The position numbers were made by a program, and so were the translations under genes. From positions 1 to 42,265 of the forward strand of contig JAIXTM010000022.1 of the NCBI GenBank assembly GCA_027483945.1: a stretch of 42,265 nt of DNA. Reading direction: 5' to 3'. Under the pieces are notes generated by a model, which was not told where the DNA came from, did no database searches, and worked only from the letters and a program-made list of their open reading frames with translations. Below, piece by piece: positions 25,208 to 36,100 of the stretch (its first letter is position 1; every line of letters begins with the position of its first letter). Source of the stretch: Hyphomicrobiales bacterium. GTDB lineage: Bacteria; Pseudomonadota; Alphaproteobacteria; Rhizobiales; Beijerinckiaceae.

Positions 25208-26524
25208 TCAGGCCCTTGTCTGCCCCGTGCCCCGCACGCGGTACTTGAACGAGGTCAGCTGATCGACGCCGACCGGGCCGCGGGCATGCATGCGGCCCGT
25301 GGCGATGCCGATCTCGGCGCCGAAGCCGAACTCGCCGCCATCGGCGAACTGGGTCGAGGCGTTGTGGAGCACGATGGCGGAATCGACCTCCGCCAGGAAC
25401 CGCTCGGCCGCCGCCGCATCGTCCGTGACGATGCAGTCGGTATGGTGCGAGCCGTAGGCCTCGATATGGGCGATGGCGGCGTCGAGCCCGTCCACGACGC
25501 GCACGGAGATGATCGCGTCGAGATACTCGGTCGACCAGTCGGCCTCGCTCGCCGGCGTCACGCGGGGGTCGGCGGCGCGGGCCGCGTCGTCGCCGCGCAC
25601 GGCGCAGCTAGCCTCGAGGAGCGCGGTCACGAGCGGCTTCAGATGCGTTGCCGCGCAGGCCCGGTCGACGAGCAGCGTCTCGGCGGCGCCGCAGATGCCG
25701 GTGCGCCGCATCTTGGCGTTGATGATGAGGCGCCTGGCCAGGTCGAGGTCGGCGGGCGCGTGGACATAGACGTGCACGATCCCCTCCAGATGGGCGAAGA
25801 CCGGCACCCGCGCCTCGGTCTGGACGCGCTCGACGAGGCTTTTCCCGCCGCGGGGCACGATCACGTCGATGGCGCCGGAAAGGCCCTTCAGCATCTCGCC
25901 GACGGCGGCCCGGTCCTTGACCGGCACCATGATGATCGCGTCCTCGGGCAGCCCGGCATGGCCGAGGCCCCGGCGCATCGCGTCCGCGATGAGCGAGGAG
26001 GTGCGCAGGCTGTCCGACCCGGCGCGCAGGATCGCCGCGTTGCCGGCCTTGACGCAGAGCGCGCCGGCATCGGCGGTGACGTTGGGGCGGCTCTCGAAGA
26101 TGATGCCGACGACACCGAGCGGCGTCGCGACGCGCTCGATCTTCAGGCCGTTGGGCCGCTCGAACGTGGCGAGAACCCGGCCCACCGGATCGGTGAGGGC
26201 GGCAATGTCTTCCACCGCCTTCGCGACGGCCTCCAGCCGCGCATCGTCGAGGCGCAGGCGGTCGAGGAAGGAGCCGGCGAGCCCCGCCTTCTCGCCATCC
26301 GCCATGTCGGCGGCGTTGGCGGCGAGGATCGCCGGCGCGGCGGCGCGGATCTCGGCGGCCATGGCGCGCAGGGCCTCGTCCTTCTTCGCAGCCGGGGCGA
26401 GCCCGAGCGCGCGGGCGGCGGCGCCGGCGCGCCGGCCGATCGCGTCCATCAGCGCCGGGATGTCGGCGCCGGAGGCGGCGGCAAGCGACAGGGGCGAGGC
26501 GGCGTTGGGCGACACGGGTTTCAT
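25208..26524 (-). CDS. proA: Glutamate-5-semialdehyde dehydrogenase (gamma-glutamyl phosphate reductase)
   Basis: 438 residues. It reduces gamma-glutamyl phosphate to glutamate semialdehyde, the second step of proline synthesis. Catalytic Cys278 in [13 protein letters not shown]; family blocks [20 protein letters not shown] and [10 protein letters not shown] are intact. An Ala-rich N-terminal extension of about 20 residues is present. ATG 26524 is used; the frame opens at 26566. proB ends 65 nt upstream, so proB-proA form an operon. Confidence 0.96.
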   Translation of the reverse strand: MKPVSPNAASPLSLAAASGADIPALMDAIGRRAGAAARALGLAPAAKKDEALRAMAAEIRAAAPAILAANAADMADGEKAGLAGSFLDRLRLDDARLEAVAKAVEDIAALTDPVGRVLATFERPNGLKIERVATPLGVVGIIFESRPNVTADAGALCVKAGNAAILRAGSDSLRTSSLIADAMRRGLGHAGLPEDAIIMVPVKDRAAVGEMLKGLSGAIDVIVPRGGKSLVERVQTEARVPVFAHLEGIVHVYVHAPADLDLARRLIINAKMRRTGICGAAETLLVDRACAATHLKPLVTALLEASCAVRGDDAARAADPRVTPASEADWSTEYLDAIISVRVVDGLDAAIAHIEAYGSHHTDCIVTDDAAAAERFLAEVDSAIVLHNASTQFADGGEFGFGAEIGIATGRMHARGPVGVDQLTSFKYRVRGTGQTRA

Positions 26525-26589
26525 CCTTATCGAAGGGGCGGTCAGGCCGGCATCGTCCTGTATCACAGGTCCGGCCGCGGCGGCAGCGA

Positions 26590-27726
26590 TCAGGCCTTCG
26601 GCGCGGCGCCGAGCACGAGGTCGTCGCGGTGGATCATCGCGGCGCGGCCCTCGAAGCCGAGGATCGCCGGGATGTCGCCGGAGGAGCGGCCCTTGATGCG
26701 GGCGGCGTCCTCGGCATCGTAGGCGGCAAGGCCCCGGCCGATCTCCCGCCCGTCCGGCCCGGCGACGATCACCGCGTCGCCGCGCCGGAAGGCGCCGGAC
26801 ACGGCGGTAACGCCGGCGGGCAGAAGGCTCTTGCCCCGGCGCAGGGCCGTCACCGCGCCCTGGTCGACCACGAGCGTGCCGCGCGGCTCCAGCGAGCCGC
26901 CGATCCAGGCCTTGCGGGCGCTGGCGGGGGTCGCGGGGGTGAGGAACCAGGTGCAGCGGGCGCCGGAAGCGATGGCTTTCAGCGGGTTCTTGGCCTCGCC
27001 CTTGGCGATGAGCATGTGAGCCCCGCCGCCGGCCGCGATCTTGGCGGCCTCGATCTTGGTCTTCATGCCGCCGCGGGAGAGTTCGGACGCGGCGCCGCCG
27101 GCCATGGCCTCGATCTCCGGCGTCACGCGCTCCACGACGGGAAGATGCCGCGCATCCGGGTTGGAGGCGGGCGGCGCGGTGTAGAGACCGTCGATGTCGG
27201 AGAAGAGGACGAGGAGGTCGGCTCCGATCATGCTCGCGACGCGGGCGGCGAGCCGGTCATTGTCGCCGTAGCGGATCTCGCTCGTCGCCACCGTGTCGTT
27301 CTCGTTGACGACGGGCACCGCCTTCAGCTCCAGGAGCTTGAGGATCGTGGCGCGGGCATTGAGGTAGCGGCGGCGCTGCTCGGTGTCGTCCAGCGTCACC
27401 AGGATCTGCCCGGCGGTGAGGCCGTGATGGGACAAGGCTTCCGCCCAGGAGCGGGCGAGGGCGATCTGCCCGACGGCGGCCGCGGCCTGGCTCTCCTCGA
27501 GCTTCAGGTCGCCGGGGGCGAGGCCGAGCACCGTGCGGCCGAGTGCGATGGCGCCGGAGGAGACGACGAGCACCTCCACGCCGCGCCCGTGCAGTTCGGC
27601 GATGTCCTCCGCGAGGGAGGCCAGCCAGGCATGTTTGAGCCGCGAGCGCGCGCGGTCGACGAGCAAAGCCGAGCCGACCTTGATGACGATGCGGCGGAAG
27701 CTGGAGAGGGTTGGCAGGTCTGTCAC
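26590..27726 (-). CDS. proB: Glutamate 5-kinase
   Basis: 378 residues: amino acid kinase domain ([61 protein letters not shown]) followed by a PUA domain (about 285-370, [19 protein letters not shown]). It makes gamma-glutamyl phosphate; the kinase domain carries proline feedback inhibition in the family. Start: GTG 27726, which overlaps the stop of the PIN toxin gene (GTGA). This makes proB translation potentially dependent on the toxin-antitoxin message upstream, an unusual arrangement. Confidence 0.95.
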   Translation of the reverse strand: MTDLPTLSSFRRIVIKVGSALLVDRARSRLKHAWLASLAEDIAELHGRGVEVLVVSSGAIALGRTVLGLAPGDLKLEESQAAAAVGQIALARSWAEALSHHGLTAGQILVTLDDTEQRRRYLNARATILKLLELKAVPVVNENDTVATSEIRYGDNDRLAARVASMIGADLLVLFSDIDGLYTAPPASNPDARHLPVVERVTPEIEAMAGGAASELSRGGMKTKIEAAKIAAGGGAHMLIAKGEAKNPLKAIASGARCTWFLTPATPASARKAWIGGSLEPRGTLVVDQGAVTALRRGKSLLPAGVTAVSGAFRRGDAVIVAGPDGREIGRGLAAYDAEDAARIKGRSSGDIPAILGFEGRAAMIHRDDLVLGAAPKA

Positions 27727-28118
27727 GGCGTCCAGGCGGGCTCGATGTCGGTCTGCGCGAAGTCCGTGCCCTTGTAGAGGAGCGGTATGCCGCGCGTCTT
27801 CGCCACCGCGTATGCCATGCAATCCCCGAAGTTCAAGCCTGCGGGATGCCTGCCCTTGCCGTAGCGGTCGAAGGCCACCCTCGCCGTTTCCATCATGTCG
27901 GCGTCGAAGGGGACGATCCGGACCGAACGGCGCCGGCTCAGCGGCGTCAGGATATCGGGCGCGTCGGGACCCATCCGGCCGCGATAGACCATATGGGCTT
28001 CCAGCAAGGTCGGCGCGCCGATCAGTCCCGTGCGCATGACGATCAGCCGGTCGAACGCCTCCGCCTCCGGCTCGGCGAGAGCGATCGCGATCAGGGCCGA
28101 CGTATCGACCGCGATCAT
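27723..28118 (-). CDS. PIN-domain toxin, VapC type (second module)
   Basis: 131 residues. PIN residues: Asp5 ([11 protein letters not shown]), Glu40 (TLLEAHMV), Asp99 ([12 protein letters not shown]) and Asp119 ([11 protein letters not shown]). This subfamily, with [16 protein letters not shown] near the end, pairs with Rv0623-type antitoxins. A metal-dependent ribonuclease; target unknown. ATG overlaps the antitoxin stop (ATGA) and the TGA overlaps the proB GTG. It is set between obgE and proB, which are neighbours in many relatives. Confidence 0.9.
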   Translation of the reverse strand: MIAVDTSALIAIALAEPEAEAFDRLIVMRTGLIGAPTLLEAHMVYRGRMGPDAPDILTPLSRRRSVRIVPFDADMMETARVAFDRYGKGRHPAGLNFGDCMAYAVAKTRGIPLLYKGTDFAQTDIEPAWTP

Positions 28119-28390
28119 GCGGGCAGGCCGCGCTCGTCGTAGAGATCGGCATGATCGGAGGTGGCGCCGGGCTTCTTGAACCGCTGGACCGAGCGGACAA
28201 GCTCCATGAACGCGCGGTGGTCGGCCTCTTGGTCGGGCGAAAGATCGCCGCCCGCGGGCTCCGGCACCTTCCGGTCCAGCTCCAGAAGCGCCTGCTCGAC
28301 GACCTTCGTCGTCGACAGGTTGAGCCGGCGGGACAATTGCGTCGCCAGACGGTGGGCCGCATCGCTGCGGACATTCAATTGCTTGGCCAT
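28115..28390 (-). CDS. Rv0623-type (PSK) antitoxin of the second module
   Basis: 91 residues. The N-terminal block [20 protein letters not shown] with [12 protein letters not shown] is the PSK_trans_fac (PF07704) ribbon-helix-helix-like DNA-binding region; the acidic/basic tail to residue 91 would cover the toxin. ATG 28390 is chosen because AGGAG lies 8 nt upstream; a longer frame to 28423 would cover the operator. It begins 46 nt after the obgE stop. Two copies of TGCTAGCA lie directly upstream. Confidence 0.88.
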   Translation of the reverse strand: MAKQLNVRSDAAHRLATQLSRRLNLSTTKVVEQALLELDRKVPEPAGGDLSPDQEADHRAFMELVRSVQRFKKPGATSDHADLYDERGLPA

Positions 28391-28419
28391 TGCTAGCACT
28401 CCTGTACGGAATGCTAGCA
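28391..28419. promoter_or_regulatory. Two TGCTAGCA palindromes: likely antitoxin operator
   Basis: The self-complementary octamer TGCTAGCA occurs at 28391-28398 and 28412-28419, 21 bp apart (two helical turns), immediately before the antitoxin ATG. The ribosome site (AGGAG) lies between them. Such spacing suits two dimers of a ribbon-helix-helix-type antitoxin on one face of DNA. Confidence 0.65.
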
Positions 28420-28436
28420 TCATGATCGCGCCCTGA

Positions 28437-29814
<1,378 letters not shown>

Positions 29815-29824
29815 CGTCTTGGCC

Positions 29825-29893
29825 TCAATGGTAATCCGTGATCTCGACATCGAAGACCTGCTGCGTGCGTCGGTCGGAAAAGGACTGAATCAT
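29825..29893 (-). pseudogene. higB toxin remnant with in-frame internal deletion
   Basis: The frame from ATG 29893 to TGA 29825 encodes MIQSFSDRRTQQVF joined to DVEITDYH (22 residues). The first part matches the usual N-terminus of HigB toxins (M-I-x-S-F-x-D-R-x-T-x-x-x-F) and the second the usual C-terminus (DVEIxDYH). The middle of the protein, roughly 65-70 residues with the RelE-like core, is absent and the frame is kept. The order higB then higA and the upstream palindrome are as in an intact operon. Confidence 0.8.
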
Positions 29894-29907
29894 GCAATGG
29901 ATCGGAG

Positions 29908-29926
29908 CGTATCATATCATGATACG
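29908..29926. promoter_or_regulatory. Palindrome upstream of the higBA remnant: likely HigA operator
   Basis: CGTATCAT-ATC-ATGATACG: perfect 8-bp arms with a 3-bp spacer, 14 nt upstream of the remnant higB ATG. It is AT-rich against the surrounding DNA, as is typical of antitoxin operators. Confidence 0.7.
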
Positions 29927-29995
29927 TGCATCAATCCCGTGCTTGACGGAGGTCGGGCGGAGGAGGACGCTGCGGCGGCAAGTTCGGAGGTCTTC

Positions 29996-30292
29996 ATGGC
30001 CGGATGTCCGACTTCGATTTCACGCAGGGCGGCTTTGGTGGCAGGCGCAGTCGCCTGTGCTGTCTTGGCTCTCGCCCCCGCCGAAGCGGGCGCCCAGAGC
30101 CGGCGGCCGCCCGTCCGCGTCGGGGCCGAGACGGCGTTCTCCGAGTGCTATTGCCGGGCCGGCGGCAAGCGCTACGAGGTCGGCGAACAGGCCTGCATCA
30201 GGACGCCCGGCGTGGCCCGGCTCGCGTCCTGCCGGATGGAGCAGAACGTCACCTCCTGGCGGATGACCGAGACGCCCTGCCCGGATTCGTGA
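29996..30292 (+). CDS. Small secreted Cys-containing protein, unknown function
   Basis: 98 residues. A signal peptide with Arg-Arg and a long hydrophobic core (SRRAALVAGAVACAVLALAP, cleavage near AGAQS) is followed by about 60 mature residues with Cys in ECYC, QAC, ASC and TPC, which suggests disulfides in the periplasm. ATG 29996 has CGGAGG upstream. The family is not recognised. The extensin-like lipoprotein gene begins 75 nt downstream on the same strand and may be cotranscribed. Confidence 0.7.
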   Translation: MAGCPTSISRRAALVAGAVACAVLALAPAEAGAQSRRPPVRVGAETAFSECYCRAGGKRYEVGEQACIRTPGVARLASCRMEQNVTSWRMTETPCPDS

Positions 30293-30367
30293 CCGGCCTT
30301 CCGAATTCCGCCCAAGCGAAGCGCGAGCGTTGAGCTTTCGTTAATCCGTTCGGTCGAATGTCGCGGA

Positions 30368-31597
30368 ATGTTCGGCCGTGTTGCGTTTTGGCCCCAGTCT
30401 GCCGCGCAGTGGAAGCGCGCCGCCCTCGGCGGCGGCATGCTGGCGCTCGTCGGCGTGGCGATGTCAGCCTGCGGGTTCCGCGTGGAGCAGCGGGAGCCCT
30501 GGCGCGCCCAGGCCGAGAACGAATGCGTCTCGCGCGGGGAGGTCCGCCCCTCCGCCGTCATCACGCCCATGGCCCCCATCGATCGCGGCGTGTGCGGCAT
30601 GGAGAAGCCGTTCCGTGTCGAGGCGCTGGCGCAGGGCACGATGGGCCTGAAGAGCAAGCTCGTCCTCGCCTGCCCGATGATCTCCATGGCCGATGTCTGG
30701 ATCGCCGAGGTCGTGCAGCCGGCGGCCGAGCTCTATTTCGGCGCCGGCGTCGTGGAGATGAAGGCGGGCTCCTACTCCTGCCGGACGATGAACAACCAGC
30801 GCGGCGCGCGCATGTCGGAGCATTCCTTCGGCAATGCGCTCGACGTCATGTCCTTCCGCCTGGCGGACGGGCGCGAGATCACGGTCCTCAAAGGCTGGAA
30901 GGGTCCGGCCGTGGAGCAGGATTTCCTGCGCGAGGTCTTCGTCGGCGCCTGTCGCTATTTCAGCACGGTGCTCGGGCCGGGCGCGGACATGTTCCACTAC
31001 GACCATTTCCACATGGACCTGGCGCGGCATAACCCCAACGGCACGCGGCGCATCTGCAAGCCCGCGATCAAGTTCGCGCCGCGGCTGGAGCCGGGCCGCC
31101 CGGCGACGCCGGTGCGCGTGCCGCCCAAGCTGCCGGGTCTCCACAAGCCCCTCCTGCCCTCGGACGACATCCAGAACGATCCGTTCGTGTCCGACGACGA
31201 GATGGCGGACGCCCGCGGCGGCCGCGCGCCGCTCGGCGAGGCGCCGCCCGAGGATACGATGGTGGCGCGGGCCTATCCGCCGGCGCGGCAGGAGCGCCCC
31301 GACCAGCGGCAGCCGGTTTACGCCCCGCCCGTCGCGGCCTCGCAGGTGCCGCAACGCGATTACGGCTACCGGCCGCAGCCGCAGCCGGATTATCGCCCGG
31401 CACAGCCGGTGCCGCAGCCCTACCGGCCCGAGCCGGGCTATGCACCGCCCTCGCAGCGCCCGCTCTACGCGCAGCCGGAACGGCCGATCCCGCCGGGCTG
31501 GATCCAGGGGCCGCCCGGCCGCGAGATCGCGCCGTCGGGCCGGCCGCTCGACCTGGCCGGTCCGTCCGGCGGCTTCACCGGCAGCGGGCTGTACTGA
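30368..31597 (+). CDS. Extensin-like C-terminal domain lipoprotein, M15-peptidase-like
   Basis: 409 residues. Hydrophobic N-terminus with lipobox-like VAMSAC (Cys35). The extensin-like domain (PF06904, about 50-235) contains SCRTMNNQ, then SEHSFGNALDV (His152, Asp159) and FHYDHFHMDL (H213-x-H215). That pattern matches the Zn ligands of M15 D-Ala-D-Ala-type peptidases, so peptidoglycan cleavage is plausible but inferred. The last ~170 residues are Pro/Arg/Gln-rich and probably unstructured, perhaps spanning or binding the wall. ATG 30368; an AATG at 30358 is out of frame. Its stop lies 4 nt from the convergent glsA stop. Confidence 0.85.
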   Translation: MFGRVAFWPQSAAQWKRAALGGGMLALVGVAMSACGFRVEQREPWRAQAENECVSRGEVRPSAVITPMAPIDRGVCGMEKPFRVEALAQGTMGLKSKLVLACPMISMADVWIAEVVQPAAELYFGAGVVEMKAGSYSCRTMNNQRGARMSEHSFGNALDVMSFRLADGREITVLKGWKGPAVEQDFLREVFVGACRYFSTVLGPGADMFHYDHFHMDLARHNPNGTRRICKPAIKFAPRLEPGRPATPVRVPPKLPGLHKPLLPSDDIQNDPFVSDDEMADARGGRAPLGEAPPEDTMVARAYPPARQERPDQRQPVYAPPVAASQVPQRDYGYRPQPQPDYRPAQPVPQPYRPEPGYAPPSQRPLYAQPERPIPPGWIQGPPGREIAPSGRPLDLAGPSGGFTGSGLY

Positions 31598-31601
31598 GGC
31601 G

Positions 31602-32528
31602 TCAGCCGAAGACCGACCATTGCATCGCGCGGGCGAGCCGCTCCAGAGCGATGCGGCCGAGGAGCGAATTGCCCTTGGCATCGAGGCCCGGCGACCAGAC
31701 GGCGATCGACGCCGTGCCGGGCGCGACCGCGAGCACGCCGCCGCCGACCCCGCTCTTGCCCGGCAGGCCGACGCTGAAGGCGAAGTCGCCGCTGCCGTCG
31801 TAATGGCCGCAGGTCAGCATCAGCGCGTTGATGCGCCGGGCGCGGTCGGGGTTGATGATCCCCGCGCCGAGCGTGGGGATGCGGCCATTGAAGGCGAGGT
31901 AGCGGCCGGCGCGCGCCAGGTGCCGGCAACTCATGGCGATGGCGCAATGATGGAAATAGACGCCGAGCACGTGCTCCACGTCCCCCTGCACGACACCGAA
32001 GGCGCGCATGTAATTGGCGAGCGAGGCGTTGAGGAAGCCGGTTTCGCGCTCGGACCGGGCGACGGCCTCGTCGATGGCGATGTCGTCGTCCTCCGCGACG
32101 AAGCGCAGGAAACGCAGCGTCTCCGCCAGCGTCTCGCGGGGCCGGTTGCCCGCCATGAGCACGTCGGTCACCGCGATGGCGCCGGCATTGATGAACGGAT
32201 TGCGCGGAATGCCGCGCTCGTGCTCGAGCTGGACGATGGAGTTGAACGGGTCGCCCGACGGCTCGCGGCCGACGCGCCGCCACAGGCCGTCGCCCGCGCG
32301 GCCCAGCGCCAGGGTCAGGGTGAAGACCTTGGAGATGCTCTGGATCGAGAAGGGCTGGTCGGCATCGCCGCCCGTCACCTCCTCGCCATCGCGCAGGACG
32401 ACCGCGATGCCGAAACGGTCGAGCGGCACGCGCCGCAATTCCGGGATGTAGTCGGCGACCGCGCCGCGGGTCGTCTCGGCGCGCATCGCCGCCGTGATCT
32501 CCGCCAGAACGGTCTTCAGGTCCGGCAT
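31602..32528 (-). CDS. glsA: Glutaminase A
   Basis: 308 residues. It hydrolyses glutamine to glutamate and ammonia. The beta-lactamase-like fold has the Ser-x-x-Lys pair Ser64-Lys67 in [10 protein letters not shown], then NPFINAGAI and [12 protein letters not shown]. Start ATG 32528 with AGGAGG. Nearby lrp and putA (proline to glutamate) point to amino acid catabolism in this block. Confidence 0.95.
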   Translation of the reverse strand: MPDLKTVLAEITAAMRAETTRGAVADYIPELRRVPLDRFGIAVVLRDGEEVTGGDADQPFSIQSISKVFTLTLALGRAGDGLWRRVGREPSGDPFNSIVQLEHERGIPRNPFINAGAIAVTDVLMAGNRPRETLAETLRFLRFVAEDDDIAIDEAVARSERETGFLNASLANYMRAFGVVQGDVEHVLGVYFHHCAIAMSCRHLARAGRYLAFNGRIPTLGAGIINPDRARRINALMLTCGHYDGSGDFAFSVGLPGKSGVGGGVLAVAPGTASIAVWSPGLDAKGNSLLGRIALERLARAMQWSVFG

Positions 32529-32605
32529 GCGGGCCTCCTGCCGGGGACCGGGTACGACACTTCGCGTCGGACCGGAAGGGGCCAGCGTCCGAGAAGAAAC
32601 TGGCG

Positions 32606-33079
32606 TCAGACCGGAAGAGGCCCGTCGCGCTTGACCTCCTCCATGACCGGATAGGTCCGCGTCTCGGTGACCCCGGGCAGGGCGAGCAGCGTGTCGCCGA
32701 GGAAACGGCGGTAGGAGACCATGTCCGCCACGCGCGCCTTCACGAGATAGTCGAAGCCACCCGCCACCATGTGGCATTCCAGGACCTCCGGCGCGCGCAG
32801 AACGGCGGCGGCGAAGCGCTCGAACACGTCCGGCGTCGTCTTGTCGAGAGAGACCTCGACGAAGACGAGGAGGTTGAGGCCGAGCGCCAGCGGATCCACC
32901 CGCGCGCCATAGCCGGTGATGAACCCGTCGCGGGTCAGCCGCTTCAACCTGTCGCTCGTCGCGGTCGGCGACAGGCCGATCCGCTCCGCGAGATCCACGG
33001 TCGCGATGCGCCCGTCGGTCTGGAGCAGGGCGAGGATGCGCCGGTCGATCCGGTCGATATCCGATGAAGTCACGGCCAT
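32606..33079 (-). CDS. Lrp/AsnC-family regulator, probable PutR
   Basis: 157 residues. N-terminal helix-turn-helix ([36 protein letters not shown]) and a C-terminal RAM ligand domain ([19 protein letters not shown]). It is divergent from putA, the arrangement of proline-responsive activators (PutR) in alphaproteobacteria, so proline control of putA is likely though inferred. The start is ATG 33079. Confidence 0.9.
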   Translation of the reverse strand: MAVTSSDIDRIDRRILALLQTDGRIATVDLAERIGLSPTATSDRLKRLTRDGFITGYGARVDPLALGLNLLVFVEVSLDKTTPDVFERFAAAVLRAPEVLECHMVAGGFDYLVKARVADMVSYRRFLGDTLLALPGVTETRTYPVMEEVKRDGPLPV

Positions 33080-33097
33080 GAGCCCGTATCGCTGGAG

Positions 33098-33112
33098 GAA
33101 TCGCGGCGATTC
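33098..33112. promoter_or_regulatory. Palindrome between lrp/putR and putA
   Basis: GAATCG-CGG-CGATTC, 6-bp arms with a 3-bp spacer, 18 nt from the lrp start and 73 nt from the putA start. It is a candidate site for the Lrp-type regulator. It also contains two GANTC sequences (GAATC, GATTC), the CcrM methylation site of alphaproteobacteria. Confidence 0.45.
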
Positions 33113-33185
33113 GGCATTATCAGCTATCGAAGCACGGCGCCAGATCGCCTAACCTCGCGGCATCGGATTGCCGCAGGTGCCGCCC

Positions 33186-36100
33186 ATGAACGTCCACGCC
33201 CCGCTCCCCGCCTTCAATGCCCCGTTCGCCGGCGACGATGCCACCGTCGCGCGGCGCCTCTTTGAGGAAGTCGGCCTCGATGCGGCGGGAGAGGCCCGGG
33301 CCGATGCCCGCGCCCGGCGGCTGATCGAGGCGATCCGCGCGAAAAGCGGCGGTTTCGGGGGCGTCGAGGAATTGCTGCGGGAATATGCGCTCTCCACCAA
33401 GGAGGGCCTGGCGCTGATGGTGCTGGCGGAGGCGCTGCTGCGCGTGCCCGACGGGGCCACCGCCGACCGGCTGATCGAGGACAAGCTCGGGCAGGGCGAC
33501 TTCGCCCACCACGAATCCCGCTCGGAAGCCTTCCTGGTCAACGCGTCGGCCTGGGCGCTCGGGATCACCGCCCGCGTCATCCAGCCCGGCGAGACGCCCG
33601 AGACCGTGCTCGGCCAGATGGCCAAGCGCCTCGGCCTGCCCACCGTGCGCGCCGCGACGCGCCAGGCGATGCGGATCATGGGCAACCATTTCGTGCTCGG
33701 CCAGACGATCGGCGAGGCGCTGAAGAAGGCCTCCGCGGGCGATGCCCGCCGCTACCGCTATTCCTACGACATGCTGGGCGAAGGCGCCCGCACCGCCGCG
33801 GACGCGGCCCGCTATTTCAAATCCTATGCCGACGCCATCGACGCCATCGGCCGGGCCGCGGGCAACCGGCCGCTGCCGGACCGGCCGGGCATTTCGGTGA
33901 AGCTCTCCGCGCTGCATCCCCGCTACGAGGCGGTGGGCCGCGAGCGGGTCATGGCCGAGCTGGTGCCGCTCGTCGTCGACCTCGCCCGCAAGGCCAAGGC
34001 GCACGACCTCAATTTCACGGTGGATGCCGAGGAAGCCGACCGGCTGGAACTGTCGCTGGACGTGATCGCGGCGGTGGCCGCCGACCCCTCCCTCGCCGGC
34101 TGGGACGGGTTCGGCCTCGCGATCCAGGCCTACCAGAAGCGCGCCGGGGCCGTGATCGACTTCATCGCCGACCTCGCGGCGCGCCTCGACCGGCGCTTCA
34201 TGGTGCGGCTGGTCAAGGGCGCCTATTGGGACAGCGAGGTGAAGCGCGCCCAGGAGCGGGGCCTCGCCGATTATCCCGTCTTCACCCGCAAGGCGATGAC
34301 GGACCTGAACTACGTCGCCTGCGCCAGGAAGCTCCTGGCCCTGCGCCCGCGCATCTATCCGCAATTCGCCACGCATAACGCGCTGACCGTCGCGCTCATC
34401 ATCGAGCATGCCGGCAATGTCGAGGGCTACGAGTTCCAGCGCCTGCACGGCATGGGCGAAACGCTCTATGGACGCCTGCTCGACGACGAGGCGCAGGCCG
34501 CCTGCCGCACCTATGCGCCGGTCGGCGGGCACAAGGACCTGCTGGCCTACCTGGTGCGACGCCTCCTGGAGAACGGCGCCAATTCGTCCTTCGTGTCGGT
34601 GGCGGCCGATCCCGACGTGCCCGTGGACGCGCTGCTGAAGCGCCCGCGGGCCGTGATCGGCGAGCCCTCGGCCGCCCGCCATCCCCGCATCCCGATGCCC
34701 GACGACCTCTATGCCCCCGACCGCCGCAACTCGGCCGGCGTCGAACTGGGCCACCGCGACAGCCTGGAGAGCCTGATGGACCAGATCGCCCAAGCCCGCC
34801 TGCCGGCCTCGGTGGCCTCGCTGGTGAACGGAGCCGCCGTGACCGGCACGGCCCGCCCCGTGCGGAACCCGGCTAATGGCGAAACGCTGGCACAGGTCTC
34901 CGAAGCCTCGCCCGACGTCGCCGACCGCGCCGTCGCGGCGGCGCTCAAGGGCTACCGCGCCTGGAGCGAGACCCCGGTCGGAACCCGTGCCGCGGCGCTG
35001 GAGCGCGCGGCGGACGCGATGGAGGCGCGGCAGGGTCTCCTGATCCGCCTGATGCAGGCGGAGGCCGGCAAGACCATCGACGATGCCGTCGCCGAGCTGC
35101 GCGAGGCGGTGGACTTCCTGCGCTATTACGCGGCCGAGGCGCGCAAGCTCTTCGGGCAGGACGTGGCGCTGCCCGGCCCGACGGGCGAGGACAACCGCCT
35201 CTCGCTTCGGCCGCGCGGCGTGTTCGTCGCCATCTCGCCGTGGAACTTCCCGCTCGCCATCTTCACCGGCCAGGTCGCGGCGGCGCTGGCCGCCGGCAAC
35301 GCGGTCGTCGCCAAGCCCGCCGAGCAGACGCCGCTCATCGCCCACGAGGCGGTCCGCATCCTGCACGAGGCGGGCGTGCCGGCGGGAGCCCTGCACCTGG
35401 TACTCGGCGCCGGCGACGTCGGCGCGCGGCTCGTCGGCCATGCCGCCATCGCGGGCGTGGTCTTCACAGGTTCCACGGAGGTGGCGCGGATCATCAACCG
35501 CACGCTCGCGGCCAAGGACGGGCCCATCGTGCCGCTGATCGCCGAGACGGGCGGCATCAATGCCATGATCGTCGATGCCACCGCCCTGCCGGAGCAGGTC
35601 GCCGACGACGTCGTCGCCTCCGCCTTCCGGTCCGCCGGCCAGCGCTGCTCGGCGCTGCGCCTGCTGATCGTGCAGGAGGATGTCGCCGACAAGGTCGTGG
35701 AGATGATCATCGGCGCCGCCCGGGAGCTGAAGATCGGCGACCCCGCCGATCCGTCGGTCCATGTGGGGCCGGTGATCGACGCGGAAGCCAAGGAGCGGCT
35801 GGACACCTACATCTCCCGTGCCAGGAAGGATGCGAAACTCCTCTATGAAGGCGCGCTTCCCGCCGAGGCGGACAAGGGCACCTTCGTCGCGCCCCATATC
35901 TTCGCGCTGGCGCGGCCCTCCGACCTCAAGGAGGAGGTGTTCGGGCCCGTCCTCCACGTTGCGCGCTACCGGGCGAAGGATTTCGACCGCGTGCTGGAGG
36001 ACATCGAGGCGACCGGCTACGGGCTCACCCTCGGCGTCCATTCGCGCATCGACGAGACGGTGCGCCACGTGGTCGAGCGGCTGTCCGTCGGCAACATCTA

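Noticed and set aside
30358-31032. A 224-codon frame starting at ATG 30358
   Set aside because: It is out of frame with the extensin-like domain and gives an Arg/Gly-rich product without motifs.
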